Of a stretch of 64,000 nucleotides of DNA, positions 1 through 11,829 are shown one piece after another. Position numbers and translations under genes: made by a program. Where the stretch lies: NCBI RefSeq assembly GCF_040436345.1, contig NC_133235.1, positions 17,508,660 through 17,572,659 of the forward strand, given 5' to 3'. The first letter of the stretch is position 1. Each line of letters begins with the position of its first letter. A model generated the notes under the pieces. The model saw only the letters and a list, made by a program, of their open reading frames with translations, did not search any database and was not told where the DNA came from. Source of the stretch: Pagrus major. Taxonomy: Eukaryota > Chordata > Actinopteri > Spariformes > Sparidae.

Positions 1-701
1 CCACCCTTCAGTCTGCCTCGGTCCTGATGGATATCTCTTTCCTCCCCTCCCTCAAAGATCACAGGCCTCGGTCCACTGTGGCCATTTGGCATGTGTAAAC
101 GACCAAGATGGGGATCACGTGACTCCAAATGATAGTTCTCAGAGGTGCAACTTTCCTCCTCCTCATCCACGCAGACATACCTGACTGTCCTCCTGTGCCT
201 GTACCCTTGACCTTTGACCTGAAGATGAGGGAGAGGATGTGGTATTCCAGCATTAAAGGGCACCACACAGCCACACTGTTCTCTGACAGACGGGTAGTGT
301 CTCACCCCAGGCTCCGGCGGGTAGCTCCACTGGGCAGGGTTCAACTCCCAGGGGCAGACTTGGCTCGAGTCATCTGACTGGCTATAAGGGCCCGGCCCTG
401 CGAACACAGGCCTCCTCTGTGGGCTGCGATGACCGCTTCTCTCTACTCTGTCCACTACGAAAGCTCGCCCTCCTACGTCTTTAACCCGAGGAGCCTGGAT
501 GTCTCCCCTGCAGTCCAGAGATGGGTGGTCCGTCTGTCTGGCCAATGCTGGTTGGTATCCCGACCCACTGTGACGGCCGTACGCTTGCTTCTCATAGTGG
601 ACGCAGTGCTGGCAGGAGCAGGGGGTAGAGGTGGAGATGGAGGTGTTGGTGTGCTGAAGAAATCGGTGGTGTCCCGTTGTTTGTGCGCCTTCTGTGTACA
701 T
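1..701 (-). CDS. Unidentified protein, first coding exon (partial, runs off left edge)
   Basis: Reading the minus strand from the ATG at 701-699 gives an uninterrupted frame of 233 codons to the window edge. A stop-free frame of this length beside sequence full of stops is strong evidence of a real exon. An in-frame TGA at 788-786 lies 29 codons upstream with no ATG between, and the context is GACATGT (purine at -3), so the start is plausible. The protein is rich in Ser, Pro, His, Arg and Gly. It has a cysteine cluster CSCQHC at residues 28-33 just after a Ser/Thr run, further scattered cysteines, and an acidic DEEEE stretch about two thirds of the way along. I see no signal peptide, membrane segment or known domain. 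It looks like a disordered N-terminal region of a scaffold or regulatory protein. I do not recognise the family and assign no function. Any splice donor lies beyond the edge. Confidence 0.7.
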   Translation of the reverse strand, partial: MYTEGAQTTGHHRFLQHTNTSISTSTPCSCQHCVHYEKQAYGRHSGSGYQPALARQTDHPSLDCRGDIQAPRVKDVGGRAFVVDRVERSGHRSPQRRPVFAGPGPYSQSDDSSQVCPWELNPAQWSYPPEPGVRHYPSVREQCGCVVPFNAGIPHPLPHLQVKGQGYRHRRTVRYVCVDEEEESCTSENYHLESRDPHLGRLHMPNGHSGPRPVIFEGGEERDIHQDRGRLKG

Positions 702-1141
702 GTCCAAAGAAGTCCAGAGAGGCTTGAGTAGAAAACGCCTTAGAAAACAACTGGTTTCCTCCCGTCCCTGCTCTCCCCAGCCCAGTCATTCACTCGCTCT
801 GTTTTCCTCATCTGCGTCTTCCCACAAGAAAACTTTTCTTCAGCTCTTTTTTTTCTCCTCTCTCTACCCAAGACTTCTCCCTCCCTCCCCTTCCTTCCTG
901 TCTGTTGTTTCCCTTCTTCTTCTTCTCTCCTGTAGTTGTGAATCTCTGCGCCTGTTCTTTTCTCTTTCCTGGACCTTCTTGTTTCCTCTACTTTCCTCTA
1001 ACTTTTTCTCTACTCCTTCTCCTTCCTCACCCTGTAGCCCTCTCTCCTACACGGGGCCCCTCTCCACCTCCCTCCCTCTCTGTCTCTCTTTCTACCTCTC
1101 CCGCCTCGTTGTTCTGTCTCATTTTCTGCTGCAGGCTTCTA

Positions 1142-1181
1142 GTCTCTCTCTCTCTCTCTCTTACTCTCTCTCTCTCTCTCT
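1142..1181. repeat. (CT)n microsatellite
   Basis: Almost uninterrupted CT dinucleotides broken once by TTA, inside a broader pyrimidine-rich tract spanning about 780-1330. Confidence 0.9.
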
Positions 1182-1495
1182 GGCTCTGTATTTCCCGTTT
1201 CCTCCCCTCCCCTCTCCTGCTCTCCTCTCTTTCTCCACCTCTTACTCCGTCTCTTGCCTCTGGTATATTCTCTCACATAGTCGGCTGTACCTGAATTCAT
1301 GAATTCCTTCTCTTCCCTCCACCTAAAATCCAGTTGCCTTGTGAGGCTCCTCCGGTAAAGGAGTCCATGTGAGGTTTCTGTCAGAGAGTGCGTGAAAGAG
1401 TCCCAGCTCCGGTGCTGAGCTCATTAGCCCAACTAAAGCCTTTGCACTCTGCAATTAAACGCTGCCTGGGATTCCTTGGCCGAACGCTGAGAGAG

Positions 1496-1520
1496 GAGGG
1501 GAGGGGAGGGGAGGGGAGGA
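1496..1520. repeat. (GAGGG)n G-rich tandem tract
   Basis: Several consecutive GGGGA/GAGGG units on the plus strand. Four or more closely spaced runs of G make a G-quadruplex possible. The position fits the promoter side of the minus-strand gene. Confidence 0.85.
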
Positions 1521-1590
1521 GAGAAACACAGGGGGAGGTGGGGTTTCTGACATACACAGACGAGGGAGTCTGAGTCTAGAGACAGAGCGA

Positions 1591-2830
1591 CTGCCTTTGT
1601 ACAAGGGGAACATTTTTTCACCATCCTGTATCTGCTTTTTTTTTCTCTACCTCTCTCCCCACCAGTCCCTTCCCCTCTTTGTCCTTTGCCACTCCTGTCA
1701 TTCCCACTCTATCGTTGCCTCGCTTCAAGTGATTTCACCTCAACGGTGTGGAGCAAAACTTCACTTTGCTGAGGCAAGCAGAGACATTATGGTAGCACTG
1801 TATAGAAAAGTACGCACCCTTCTTCCTCTTCTCAAGTCCATACAATAGAGTTTAAATGCCACCTAAACAGCTCACTGTCAGAGAAGTCAAACCATGTGTG
1901 TTCAAGCCATGTTAAATCCATCATGCTTTTCATTACGAATCAACCACAGCTCACTACAGATAATCATAATCTCCTGACAAATGGAACAAAAAACTCCTTC
2001 ATACAAAATTAGAACGCAGGATGAGCAATCAAGATCTGTCTCCGTCTAACGCGCCTGTGTTGTTGTGGCTCTTAATCCACAGCGACTGAGGACAGTGAGG
2101 CGTTTATTTTCAAAGAAAATAACTGGAGCTTTGAAAACAATGGGTTGTAAAAAAAAAAAAAAAAAAGAAAGAAAAAGAAAGAAAAAAAAACCTACTGAGA
2201 ATAACAGCAGAGGAGGATGAAGGAGATTCATCCGTCCCAGCAGGAGGATGAGCAGTCCAGTCCCAGCTGCTGGCAAAGATTGTTGTAGATGAAACACAGC
2301 TGGAGTGACTTTACCTTAACATATATACAGTATAGTCTCACAGGAGCGTGAGGATATGCTAATCTGTAGGCAACCTCACACTACACTGAACATGAAAGGT
2401 TGAAAATAACTTAGAATAGAAGAGTTGCTCGCTTAAATTTAAAAGCTGTTTAATGTACACATGTGGTGGGCAATACTGATGAAATCCTCGAAAGTGACAT
2501 TTATACAGTATATCATATGACAACTAGAACCTTTGAGAACTGGTTCAAACTGGATCCATCAGCATCGTATGCCTCCGATCTTATCAATTCCTTTTATTGA
2601 TGTTTTTTCTGACAGTTGCGCATTGTAAAACGAAGACGTCAAACTCCTGCAAACTCTGGCTTCATTTCACAAAGACAGATGCCAACAATGTGATAATGTC
2701 AGGATGTGGAGGGGATGGTGGTCGAGTGCAGTTCGAGTCCGGCATTTGTGATACCATAATGGCGTTTCAATATTTGTAAGAGTGACCTTACTGGATATTT
2801 TTAAGGAGAACTTGGGACAATTTTCAGTCG
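1591..2830. other. Intergenic, no gene seen
   Basis: No exon-like structure found. The stretch contains an A-rich run at 2149-2190 with interspersed G. Short open frames here lack splice context or recognisable protein sequence. Confidence 0.6.
2149..2190. repeat. A-rich (A/GAAA) tract
   Basis: Poly-A followed by GAAA-type units. It could be the tail of an old retroposon in plus orientation or a simple repeat. No element body was recognised upstream. Confidence 0.7.
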
Positions 2831-3170
2831 CATTTGTGGCAACAAAAACTTTTATTTTTGATGGGAAGTCAGGTCATGCTGTGTTTGTGGCGACACAACC
2901 GGCTGTTTCTAACAAGACCTTGGGACATTTCCAGCCGTGTTTTTGGTGACCAAAACTGGTATTTTAAGCCAAACCATAATGTTTTCCTAATCCTAACCAA
3001 GTGTTTTTTGGGCCTAAACCTAACCAGACCATACGCATAGTGTTGTGACAAGCGAGAAATAGAAATTGAACCTAAAGAAACGTAAAGTTTGAACTTATCT
3101 GTGGTTGTGCAAAAACATACTTTGCCAACATTTATCATGTTTGCGTTGGTGACGTGTGTTGAGCGAGACA
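2830..3170. repeat. Dispersed teleost repeat with CTAACCAAGTG core
   Basis: Contains 'cctaaccaagtgtttt' followed by 'gcctaaacctaaccaga'. The same order of words occurs at about 19015-19200 in this window, which marks it as a dispersed repeat. Class unknown. The short telomere-like words are part of the repeat, not a telomere. Confidence 0.55.
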
Positions 3171-6100
3171 ATGCACTGAGCGGTTTCACACAAAACTAGA
3201 TGATATTTTACTTAAACTGGGACTTTATTGACTTGGAAAATTATCTTTTAAATTGACAAACATATGTGTAGTTCTTGGCACAATTCAAAATTATTTGTCT
3301 TTTTCCATTCACTACCATACAAAGTTTTCCAAAACAAGGTCCCATGGAGCAAACCGGAAGGGGCATGAATTGGCTTGGCTCTCTATATTCAGTATCTTTT
3401 GGCCCCCACCAACTCCTGAGGGAAATATTTGCCTCTTTAGCTGCTAAATGCTCCACTGTGTTCACCAGCTTCTTGCAAACTGTGTCTGTCTGCTGTTGGA
3501 TGCTGGGTAGTTAAAGTACGGTCTGGCTTGGGAGTGCTATGACAGCGGTGAGAGTGAAGTGAAAAGGTAAAGTTGTTGAGCATAAAACCAAAACAATGAG
3601 CTGAGGAAATCAAACATTTAACAATGATATAAAAGTCTGTCATAAATCCATCCTCACAACATTTCCCACAATAATCTAATACACCCAGAGAAATTAAAGA
3701 GACAGGTATGACAAAATCTCTGATAGTTGACAAATCTTTCATCTAATGGAATCCATTATATCGCCCACATCTTACGTTTGATAACCTTCATTTCAAGCAC
3801 AGTTTCAGGACATTTTGTCTGTTACCACACAAATGTTTTAGTCTTTTAATAAACACAGAATCTGAAACTGAGCTAATTGTAAAATTGCCAGTTGATGAAC
3901 CACCTGCAGAGAACAGTCAGTCAGCCGAGGAAGAAAAGCAATCTGGCTCTAATTTGTTTCTTTATTTATTTTTAGTCAGCTGTGTCCTTTCAACCTTTTT
4001 GTGAAAGCATCATTGTGTCGTTTTGAAAAGAGACTTTTGCTTTTTTCCTTGTATTTTGCTTTTCATGACTTGAGCAAACTATTAGCACAGCCAAAATATT
4101 TTCACCTTCCACTATACAAATTACTGCGCTCCACCTCTATCTGTCCCATACACATGCATATATACAGACAGAAAGACCGAAAGATGAGAGAGTGGATAAG
4201 AGGAGGCAGAGCAACACCTCAACCTGTCATCTTCATCTCAGTATTTCTCAGTCGGGGTTCCTCAGGCGGAACCTTGTCTACAAGCTACAAAAGGAATATC
4301 AAAGGTTGTAGTTGTCACACCAACTGCACCCATACAAAAAGATGGGTGTAGTGTGTGTGTTGCCTCAGAAAGTTCCCAGCTTGTGCAGCTCTTACATCAC
4401 ACTGTTTTGTGTTGGCCTGCCCACCACCCGCTCGGCTGCACGACTCGAGGGCACCCAGGAAGAAGAGCATGAGAGTCACACTTCAGCACACTGCACTCTC
4501 CTGTTCTCACCAGGGTCAAGATGACCTAATTAACACATATGGATACTTCTAAATGATTCTATAACAAGAGCTCAATATGCTGTCAGAGGTGTGTCAGATG
4601 GCGTGTGGCCTATTTACCCTCCTGCAGATGTGTGGACCCAGATATGTACTGATCCGGACTCTGAGTGTCCCACATCACACAAGATGCAAAATCTTTGTAA
4701 AGATACTGTATGTGACACGATTAATGTTTTTATCTGTGATATCACCATACTGTACAGGCTAATATAGCCTCATTAAATGGGCTCCCAGTGTGTATATTGA
4801 TTTTAAATTCTCTTTAATTAACCTAAAAGGCACTACAAGAAAAAGCCAAAGAATACAATGCTGAACATTTAAAGCCAAATTGTCGCTCAGTTGGTGTGCA
4901 ATCATCAGACAATTATGAAATAATAAAGTAATCAACTGAACCTAAGTCTTGTCCCCCCCTCAAGTCTAATACATGCCCTGTTCAGCCCATTTTTATACAT
5001 TTGACCTGCACCTCATTCTTCTTTTTTAATCTACTACGAGTATATTAACTTTTTTTACGTTTATATCAACAAAGTTTTTAGAAATTTTTAAACATTTTTT
5101 AGATTTAAAACTAACAACTTTTCCCAGTTCATTGGAGAAACTGCTGGAGTTGTGAGGTTTTGACAATGACGTGTGATGTGTGTCATTTTCTGATATGAAA
5201 ACGTGAGTCCCATATCAGACTGTTAGTTCTACCCCAGCGCACAGATACGCTGTATTTAATGAGTTCTCCATGATGTAGATCTCAGAGTTATCTCGAACAC
5301 TGCGTTCAGAAACTTTAGATTCAACAGAACTTTTCTAATAACACTCTGATCTCATACGACGTGAGTATCTTAAACTCCCCTTCCGGTTAATTATAACACT
5401 GCATAATCAAGCTGCGAGGAGACACTTCCTCCATGCAGCCGCTTGCATCGATGCTTTAATGCACCCTGAATGTATAAAACATGAGGGGCAAATCTTTATC
5501 TACACCTTTTCCTTAGAAAACTACTACAACTTTCTTAAAGAAAATCAATGTGAGATAATGGCCTTTACCTGCTTTCACTGTCATTTGGCAAGAAAAAGAA
5601 AGAGTGAGTATCCTTTATATTTTGCACAGTCAGTGCACACTGATTGCTTTAATGAGGGTGAACGATTCCTGCAGTTGTAGATGAGGTCAATCTAATTTCA
5701 CTCCCAAATGATCTCCTATTGTGAGTAAATTATTGCATATCCATAAGAGACACCATCATCATGAATAAGCAAGATTTCCATCTAGCCTTGAGGTGAGATT
5801 TAATTCCTTTTATGGTGAGAGAGAATAGAGTAATACCGACCAATGGTGTATTGAAAGTGTCAAAAACAGGCCAGAATCACATAAATTAAGCCAATTCACC
5901 TCTAAGTCGCATCTTAAATGGTTTTAATGTCTAAAAACCTTTGAATTTAGATTGGACACACTGAGGCAAGAGATAGTGGACAAAAAAACCTGCGGTCAGA
6001 AGTGATTCCTCCACCGTGTGATAGTGACTAGTGACAGTGTCGAGCCCAATTTACAGGAACACGATCTAACATGCAGTGAGGTCATATCTTATATCAGTGC

Positions 6101-7680
6101 TCGTGTGAGTCGTGCATGTCCTGCTTTTGGGGAACACAATGGTTACGTTGTTCCAAAGAGGATTATAAAACAATTCCCATTTCCAAGCCAGGAAACCCAA
6201 TTGCATCATGTTTGCCACAAAAACGCTGCGTCATGCAATTCACAAGATAAGTTAGTCCTTGAGATTCTGTGGGACAATAAAACGGTTTTAGTTTGACGCT
6301 GGAAGCTGAGAGACTGAGTGTGTTCTTGCTTTAATGGCCCACAAAAGTAGACTATCTAGCAAGTCGCTGCTTTTATTCCTTCATTCCTTCTGCAAGGTTG
6401 GAAAATTACTGTCTAATGAGTAAGTACATCATCATTTTACTTATTAAAATTAGAATTAAATCTATAGCTTTAAGTCCTTGAGGCATGGTCAGTGAGTACT
6501 GCATGTAACTTATCTCTCAATTAACTGTACAGCAGTGAATCTGCACACAAAGTGTAAAGGACCTCGGGGTACCATGGCTAATTTTTCTGTATGTGGCTGG
6601 TATCAAGGACATCACATGGGATTCAGCTGTTAAAAGAAGACCTGGAATTCAAATGACAAAGGCAAGAAGCACTAATGGATGGTATAATGAGTGGTTGCCT
6701 TGAAAGCTCAGCTGAGATGGCTCACAGAAAGCTGTTGCCATGGCTGACTGTAAGAAAATGAGACTGAAATGCTTCATTTTGGCCCTGATGGTGAGAGATT
6801 GTACTTGCCATGGGGACAAAGTACTGAAGGTGAAAAAAAAGGAAAAAAAGTACTCATCTGGTTTGGCGCTTAAATGGTGACAAGGGGGAGGGAGAGATCA
6901 ACGGGGGACGTGGGAGAGGAGTTTTATTGGCTCTGTGCAGACAGCATCAGCGGACACGTTACAGCGAATACAAGGGCATGTTTGTAGTTAACGCCGCCTC
7001 AGACAAGACCAGATCCAGGTGAGCTGTACAGAAGACCATGTGTTAAGATGTGCCAAAGCAGACCAAACTGATCAATGGTGTGTCCTTCCACATGTAAAAT
7101 TTTAAAAAGGGCAAAAAAAGTAGGTAATGTTGGATGACGTTGACTTTAAGTAACTACTGCTGCAACCCTTCAGTTGACTAAAGTAACTAAACTATCCCAT
7201 CAGCACTATAATGTGGCTGTGACAACATGCTGGTACTTCTCTCTCACACATGCACTCCCTTACTTTGCACATCAAACCCACTAGACATCACCGCACAGGT
7301 TACCCCAGCGCCGTCAGCAGGAGGTTCAGCCAGTATCACACCGGTTCACTTGCTATGTCTCATGATGTAGTCTAAATATAACATTAGGCTTTAATAGTCA
7401 AAGCTTTGACCTTGTCACTGCAAAACAGCCAGATTTTACCACAGCCTTTCAGGATTAAGGGGACATTGCCTGCCCATCATTAACTTTGGGGTAGACCAGA
7501 TTGTTTCCGTTTTCCTCATAGTTGCAACTACCAACAACACAGGAGAAAATGTGAGTATATTCATTGATTTAGTTTAGTTTTTAAGTTAATGTAACAAAAC
7601 TTTTCTATTGCCAGTTTACATTTTGATAAATTAATGATAGGACCACCACATCAGTAGCTCTATTAGGCCACCGATTAACA
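3171..7680. other. Intergenic, nothing recognised
   Basis: AT-rich single-copy-looking DNA with only short open frames (up to about 116 codons) lacking splice sites, domains or compositional signal. No RNA gene or clear repeat was identified by eye. Confidence 0.5.
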
Positions 7681-7682
7681 GA

Positions 7683-7870
7683 GCTTTGAGCTAAATGCTA
7701 ACAACATTGCTAACATGCTGACGATTTGATATACAGTACTCCTACTGTTTAGCATTCTCACCAGCTTAGCATGCTAATATTAGCTCATTATCATTAAACA
7801 AAGTACAGCTGGGGCTGATGGGAATGTCATCAGTTTTGAATATATTTGGACATAAACCAAATCAGTGTTT
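7683..7870. repeat. Dispersed repeat rich in GCTAACAT/TTAGCATGCTAA words
   Basis: Sequence of the form 'gagctaaatgctaaca...gctaacatgctga...agcatgctaatattagc' followed by 'aaagtacagctggggctgatgggaatgtc'. I recognise this as a very common percomorph interspersed repeat. It directly abuts the helicase-like relic at 7905-8275. Confidence 0.6.
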
Positions 7871-7904
7871 GACAACAGTTGAGAGAAGTGACTGTTCATT
7901 TGAA

Positions 7905-8275
7905 AACAACCGTGGCGGCTCCTCAAGAGGTTAGAGCAGATTATGTTAAAGCATCAGTGATATCAGAAATGGAGAGTGTATTTTACTGAAAGAAGAGCAA
8001 AGAACAGCACTGGAGGCTTCTTCTTGATTGAAAAAATGGTAATCTCCAAAAGTGGCTTCGGTAAGAGTTTGTTTTACCAACTGGCTCCACTGTTGGTACC
8101 GTTCTCCAATTGGTGATCTGATCAATTGAAGATAGCAAATGGTAGACAATGGTTCATCCGATCACCTGCCAAGTATGTTTTGAAGGTGCCTGCCCTTTTC
8201 CAAACAGTTTCTAGTGGTGCCTTTCCAGATGGTTCTGTGTAACAAACCATCTGTCACGTCAGGTTAGAGGATGGC
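7905..8275 (+). pseudogene. Decayed repeat carrying a RecQ-like helicase fragment
   Basis: Two translated blocks in different frames read KEEQRTALEA (from 7989) and SGFGKSLFYQLAPLL (from 8051). The second has the Walker A-like GFGKS and downstream YQLAPL typical of the helicase-like coding segment spread by a teleost repeat. A stop and a frameshift separate the blocks, so no product is possible. A homologous stretch in inverse orientation lies at 16640-16835, confirming a dispersed element. The 3' part (to about 8275) matches the flanking non-coding part of the family. The identification rests on recall of the family, not a search. Confidence 0.55.
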
Positions 8276-8420
8276 ACTAGTTGTAAAGTTAAAGGTTCAC
8301 CTTATTGTTATATTTTAAGAATTCATTGTGAGGCTGATATGAGAGTGTTTCCCACATTTCAACCAATAGCTGTTGAGATATTTCAATATGGAACAAAAGA
8401 CGAGCACGACCATCCAGAGC
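8262..8420. repeat. Dispersed repeat (AATAGnTGTTGAGATATTTC type), decayed
   Basis: Includes 'aaccaatagctgttgaga' and the words 'gatggcactag' and 'aaaggttcacc', shared in diverged form with 16955-17245. Old non-autonomous element; class uncertain. Confidence 0.45.
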
Positions 8421-8905
8421 CACGTTGCTAGCATGGCTAAAAAGTCATGACAGGACCCAGACATGTCCAGAGGTCAAGACACGATCTGTCAGTTACAAAT
8501 CCAAGATGTCAAGAAAGTGTTTACAAGTCCATACTCAAACAAGAAACCACCGCCAGCGGCTATAAAATGTCATAAAAAATAAGAACAAAATCATCCTGTT
8601 GAAATGTCTGGCTCCTACCTTTTGTTTTATCTGGGAATTAAACGCTGTGGCACCACGAACACATCAGTCGGGGACATGAAAGTCTGGCCTGGCGTCGTCC
8701 CACAGCCTGGGACACTGATTCTAAAACTGGAACAGACAGACTTCTTTTCACTCAGATCTGACCTGCAGCAGTAACATGCGCTGACCCAGATAAGCCCACA
8801 TCACATTGTTCATTAAACAGCTCGATGCCAAGGCCTTTGGTCATGAGTCCAGTGCAGAAAATATGAAATGACCACTGCCAAAGTCCATTGTCTGTATGGT
8901 TTTTT

Positions 8906-8965
8906 CACAATGGTGGAAGAACTAATCAGATCCTTTACTTAAGACAATGTAAAAATACACTGTGG
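8906..8965. repeat. Terminal fragment of AAGTAC palindromic repeat family
   Basis: 'cacaatggtggaagaacta' followed by 'cagatcctttacttaag' is the usual terminus of the fish AAGTAC-rich repeat (inverse orientation). Confidence 0.5.
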
Positions 8966-9478
8966 GCCTACAGAGAGAATCAGAGCGAGTACTTATGCAG
9001 AAAGCTGGTCCCTGTGAGTGCATATTTACAGCAATCTTCTACTTTTTAAATAGGGTATTGGAGTATAATTAGATACGTATAGGCCTATGTTCAATATCCA
9101 GATGACATGGAAATGATGCACATCACATCACTGTTGATATGACGATGGTTTGATCCCTGTTCCTTCTGTGATGCATCCCTACTGTTTATGTTTCTCTCCT
9201 ACATCTTGGCAGGAAGTATACAGCCACCTTCGGATGTCTGAGTGTGGTTGTGTTGTGTCAGTGCGCAGGTGTAACTCAGCTTGCAAGATGGCCAGAGCAG
9301 AGAGGGCAGCCTCTGGCCCACTTGCTGACTTTCATATACTTCAAATAATTTCACTTTTTCATTGCAGTTGATGTGCAAAAAAAAATAAATCACATGGTGT
9401 ATGAACTTGTTGGGCTACATGCACCCCTGTTCCTACTTGATTTTATGTTTTGTAATCATAACGATTAATAAAGAGCTA
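8966..9478. other. Intergenic, nothing recognised
   Basis: No exon or repeat identified. A short open frame at 9150-9371 has no supporting signal. Confidence 0.45.
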
Positions 9479-9941
9479 TGTCTCATGTCTTGTCTATCTT
9501 CAGGTCATCATTTTGTTTTTTTCTTGTGTTTTAGTTCTGCTTCCTGTTTTGTTTTGGTGTCTAACTCTCCTCTCGTTTCAGATCCCTTCCTGCTTTGTGT
9601 GTTTTCCCGCCACTGTGATAGTCTGCCCCTCCCTGTGTGCTACACCTGTGCCTCATTATCCCTTCCTCCCTTGTGTATATAGTCTGCGTGCTCCCTGTCT
9701 TCTGTGCCAGTTTGTCTTTGTCTCCCTGTAGGAAGCATTCCAGCATTTTTCCTTATGATAGCCTTACTAGTGTTTGACCCTATTTTTGTTCCTCACTTTT
9801 TGCCTCTGCCTGATCCCTTTGTCTATGTTTGCTCTGCTGACTAATCTCCTGTGTACCGAACCTCATTCCAGTAAAGACTTTTACCCTGTTTTACCTATTT
9901 TGTCTCAAGTCGTGCATTTGGGTTCCTAATTAAGGGTGTCA
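9479..9941 (+). mobile_element. Probable solo LTR of a gypsy-like retrotransposon
   Basis: A T-rich block starting TG (9479-9480) and ending CA (940-941), with 'cacctgtgcctcattatc', then a TATA-like 'tgtatatagtctg', 'gtgccagtttgtctttg' and a late polyadenylation-like 'cagtaaaga'. This order matches LTRs of teleost Ty3/gypsy elements that I recognise. No gag/pol coding sequence or second LTR is nearby, so it would be a solo LTR. I could not find a target-site duplication, so the boundaries are approximate. Confidence 0.5.
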
Positions 9942-11829
9942 GACCTTGTAAATGTCAGCAGAGTCAATACATTTAAAGGAAGACGTGCATCCTCTGGACA
10001 ATATAAGGAGCGACATGCTCAAGGAATCACAAAGGGGTTTTCATTTTTGGTAACACAAAAGTACTCTAACAAGTTACTTTTCTCACTAGGTAACGCTGTA
10101 AAGTAGCAAGTTACTTTAAAATTCAACAATACCCAACACTGTGACACCTTACAGCTCATGCTGATGGGAACATGAATGCCTCAAAGCCTGGCGCCCTTCC
10201 TGGGGGCTTGGGGTGGACCGACAGATTGTCATCCCCTGCTAACAAGGCTAAAAAAAACTGCTCGATACACAAAATGTTATGTTTCACATTATTCCATTCT
10301 TTGCTTTTTATTTTTGTCGATTACATGACAACTCCACTCCTGAAATCATTAAAATAACACCAGCAAAATCTCTCTTTAGTTGATCTGATCATAACCCTAC
10401 AGTCTACAAGACTTTTTTTCATGTGTCACAAGCCAAAAAGTTTGGGAGCCCCTGGTAAGGCAATCTACATATTCACACAATAAGGACACCAGACATTTAA
10501 AACTGATCACGTAACATTTGGAGATTAGAGGCTCCATTCATTAAACTCAGCAGACCGGCCTTATTCAGATATAATTATCTCATTCTCAGATGCAGACGAG
10601 ATATAATTAGTCCTCGCTGTAATACATATTAAGAAGAAAAACATCACTTCAATTCTTGTTTTAAAATTTGGCTCCATAGACACCAGGATGGAGATAGTGA
10701 TGCTTTAAATATGTAATTTTGCCGTTTCCTTGACCTTCAAGTTCACAGCCGTTCATTTGTTCAGACTGACCTGTCATGTTTACCCACAGAACAACAGCTG
10801 AATAATTTCTCCTCCACCACTGCCTTCTTAGCACAAACTGTGAAGCCTCCAGCCTTCATATTTTCCCATTTTAGATGAAAGCCGTGCACTTAAAGCGGTG
10901 CAACGAGGGAGAAATCTAAGCCTTACTCAACTTGACAGCCACTCACCATCTATTGTGTTTAATTCCACATCCGTTATGATAATGTTCAAAATCCTCCAAG
11001 ATAATCAGTTCACGTCAAAATCGTAACTCCTTTCTCACTGTTTCACATCTGCTTCAAATAATGGCCTCAAACAAAAGCCAACTCTGGAAAAATACGAGCG
11101 CTGTTCTTTTGTGGATGTTTGAAGCAGCTCTCAGTGTCTTTTATTGTGCAGATAATGGAAATGTACATCACATGAAGAAGAAAAATCCTCTTCGGGTGCA
11201 CTGTGGAGACACTCGAGAGCATTAGCTCCCTGCTGGTGAGACTATAACTAGTTTCACATTTAATCTGAGGAGAAACATGCCAACATAGATCATGCTTCAT
11301 TAAAAGGCCCTTGTGACCTCCATTTGTATAAAGTTTCCAAAGATGTCCTCATGCAGCCTTAGCATCAGAGGAGCTACTGATGGTCAGTGGAAGTGTGAGA
11401 GGGATTTTTATGCTTCGTAAACAGCCATTAAAGAAAGATGGGCAGTCCTGCAAGACCTTGGCTGAACCACCTCCAGAAACAGCCCAGCCTGGGAGTGTGG
11501 TTTAACACACTCTGCTGACACAACGTTCAATCTTGGCTGCAGCTATGCGACCTCTCTTATTTTCCTAAGTGGCAGTGTCTTATTTAGTGCCGCAGCTCTC
11601 ATACAGCATTGTCTGGGAGAGCTGGGTCTTATTTTGTCCTCTCAATCATTGTTATTCAAAACTGTAGTGAAGACTGTCTGAGGCAACTTTCAAGTTCAGG
11701 TCCAATATAGTTTAAATTCAGAGTGGCGCCCTCATTTATAAAACTTCCTCCTCCTCTCAAAGATGAGTTTATTTTGTTGTATTTCCAATTGAAAGTTTAT
11801 GTCTCAATGTGCAGAATCTAGTATGTTCA
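9942..11829. other. Intergenic, one repeat fragment
   Basis: About 10050-10142 holds 'caagttactttaaaa' and ends 'cccaacactgtgac', resembling the end of another AAGTTAC-type fish repeat. The rest shows nothing I can support. Confidence 0.45.

Larger units (their letters stand above)
702..1590 (-). promoter_or_regulatory. Probable 5' leader and promoter region of the minus-strand gene
   Basis: Upstream of the start at 701 the minus strand is strongly purine-rich (plus strand C/T-rich) to about 1300, with stops in frame, as expected for an untranslated leader. Further out, at about 1496-1520, the plus strand carries repeated GAGGG units (CCCTC on the minus strand), a motif common near housekeeping promoters and able to form quadruplex or i-motif structures. 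The transcription start is not determined and no clear TATA box is seen. Long plus-strand reading frames here are low-complexity Ser/Leu translations of the CT tract, not genes. Confidence 0.35.

Noticed and set aside
429..731. 100-codon plus-strand open frame
   Set aside because: Lies opposite the minus-strand coding exon, whose frame is longer and continuous; interpreted as a shadow.
694..1302. 202-codon plus-strand open frame
   Set aside because: Ser/Leu/Phe-rich translation of a CT-rich tract; no start context, domain or splice structure, and it is antisense to a better-supported leader.
2730..2760. 'gttcgagtcc' resembling a tRNA T-loop
   Set aside because: No acceptor stem, A box or cloverleaf can be built around it.
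2985..3035. TAACC-type words suggesting an interstitial telomere
   Set aside because: Not a tandem TTAGGG array; the same phrase recurs at 19.1 kb as part of a dispersed repeat.
7946..8149. 67-codon minus-strand frame
   Set aside because: Antisense reading of the helicase-bearing repeat; the recognisable protein is on the plus strand.
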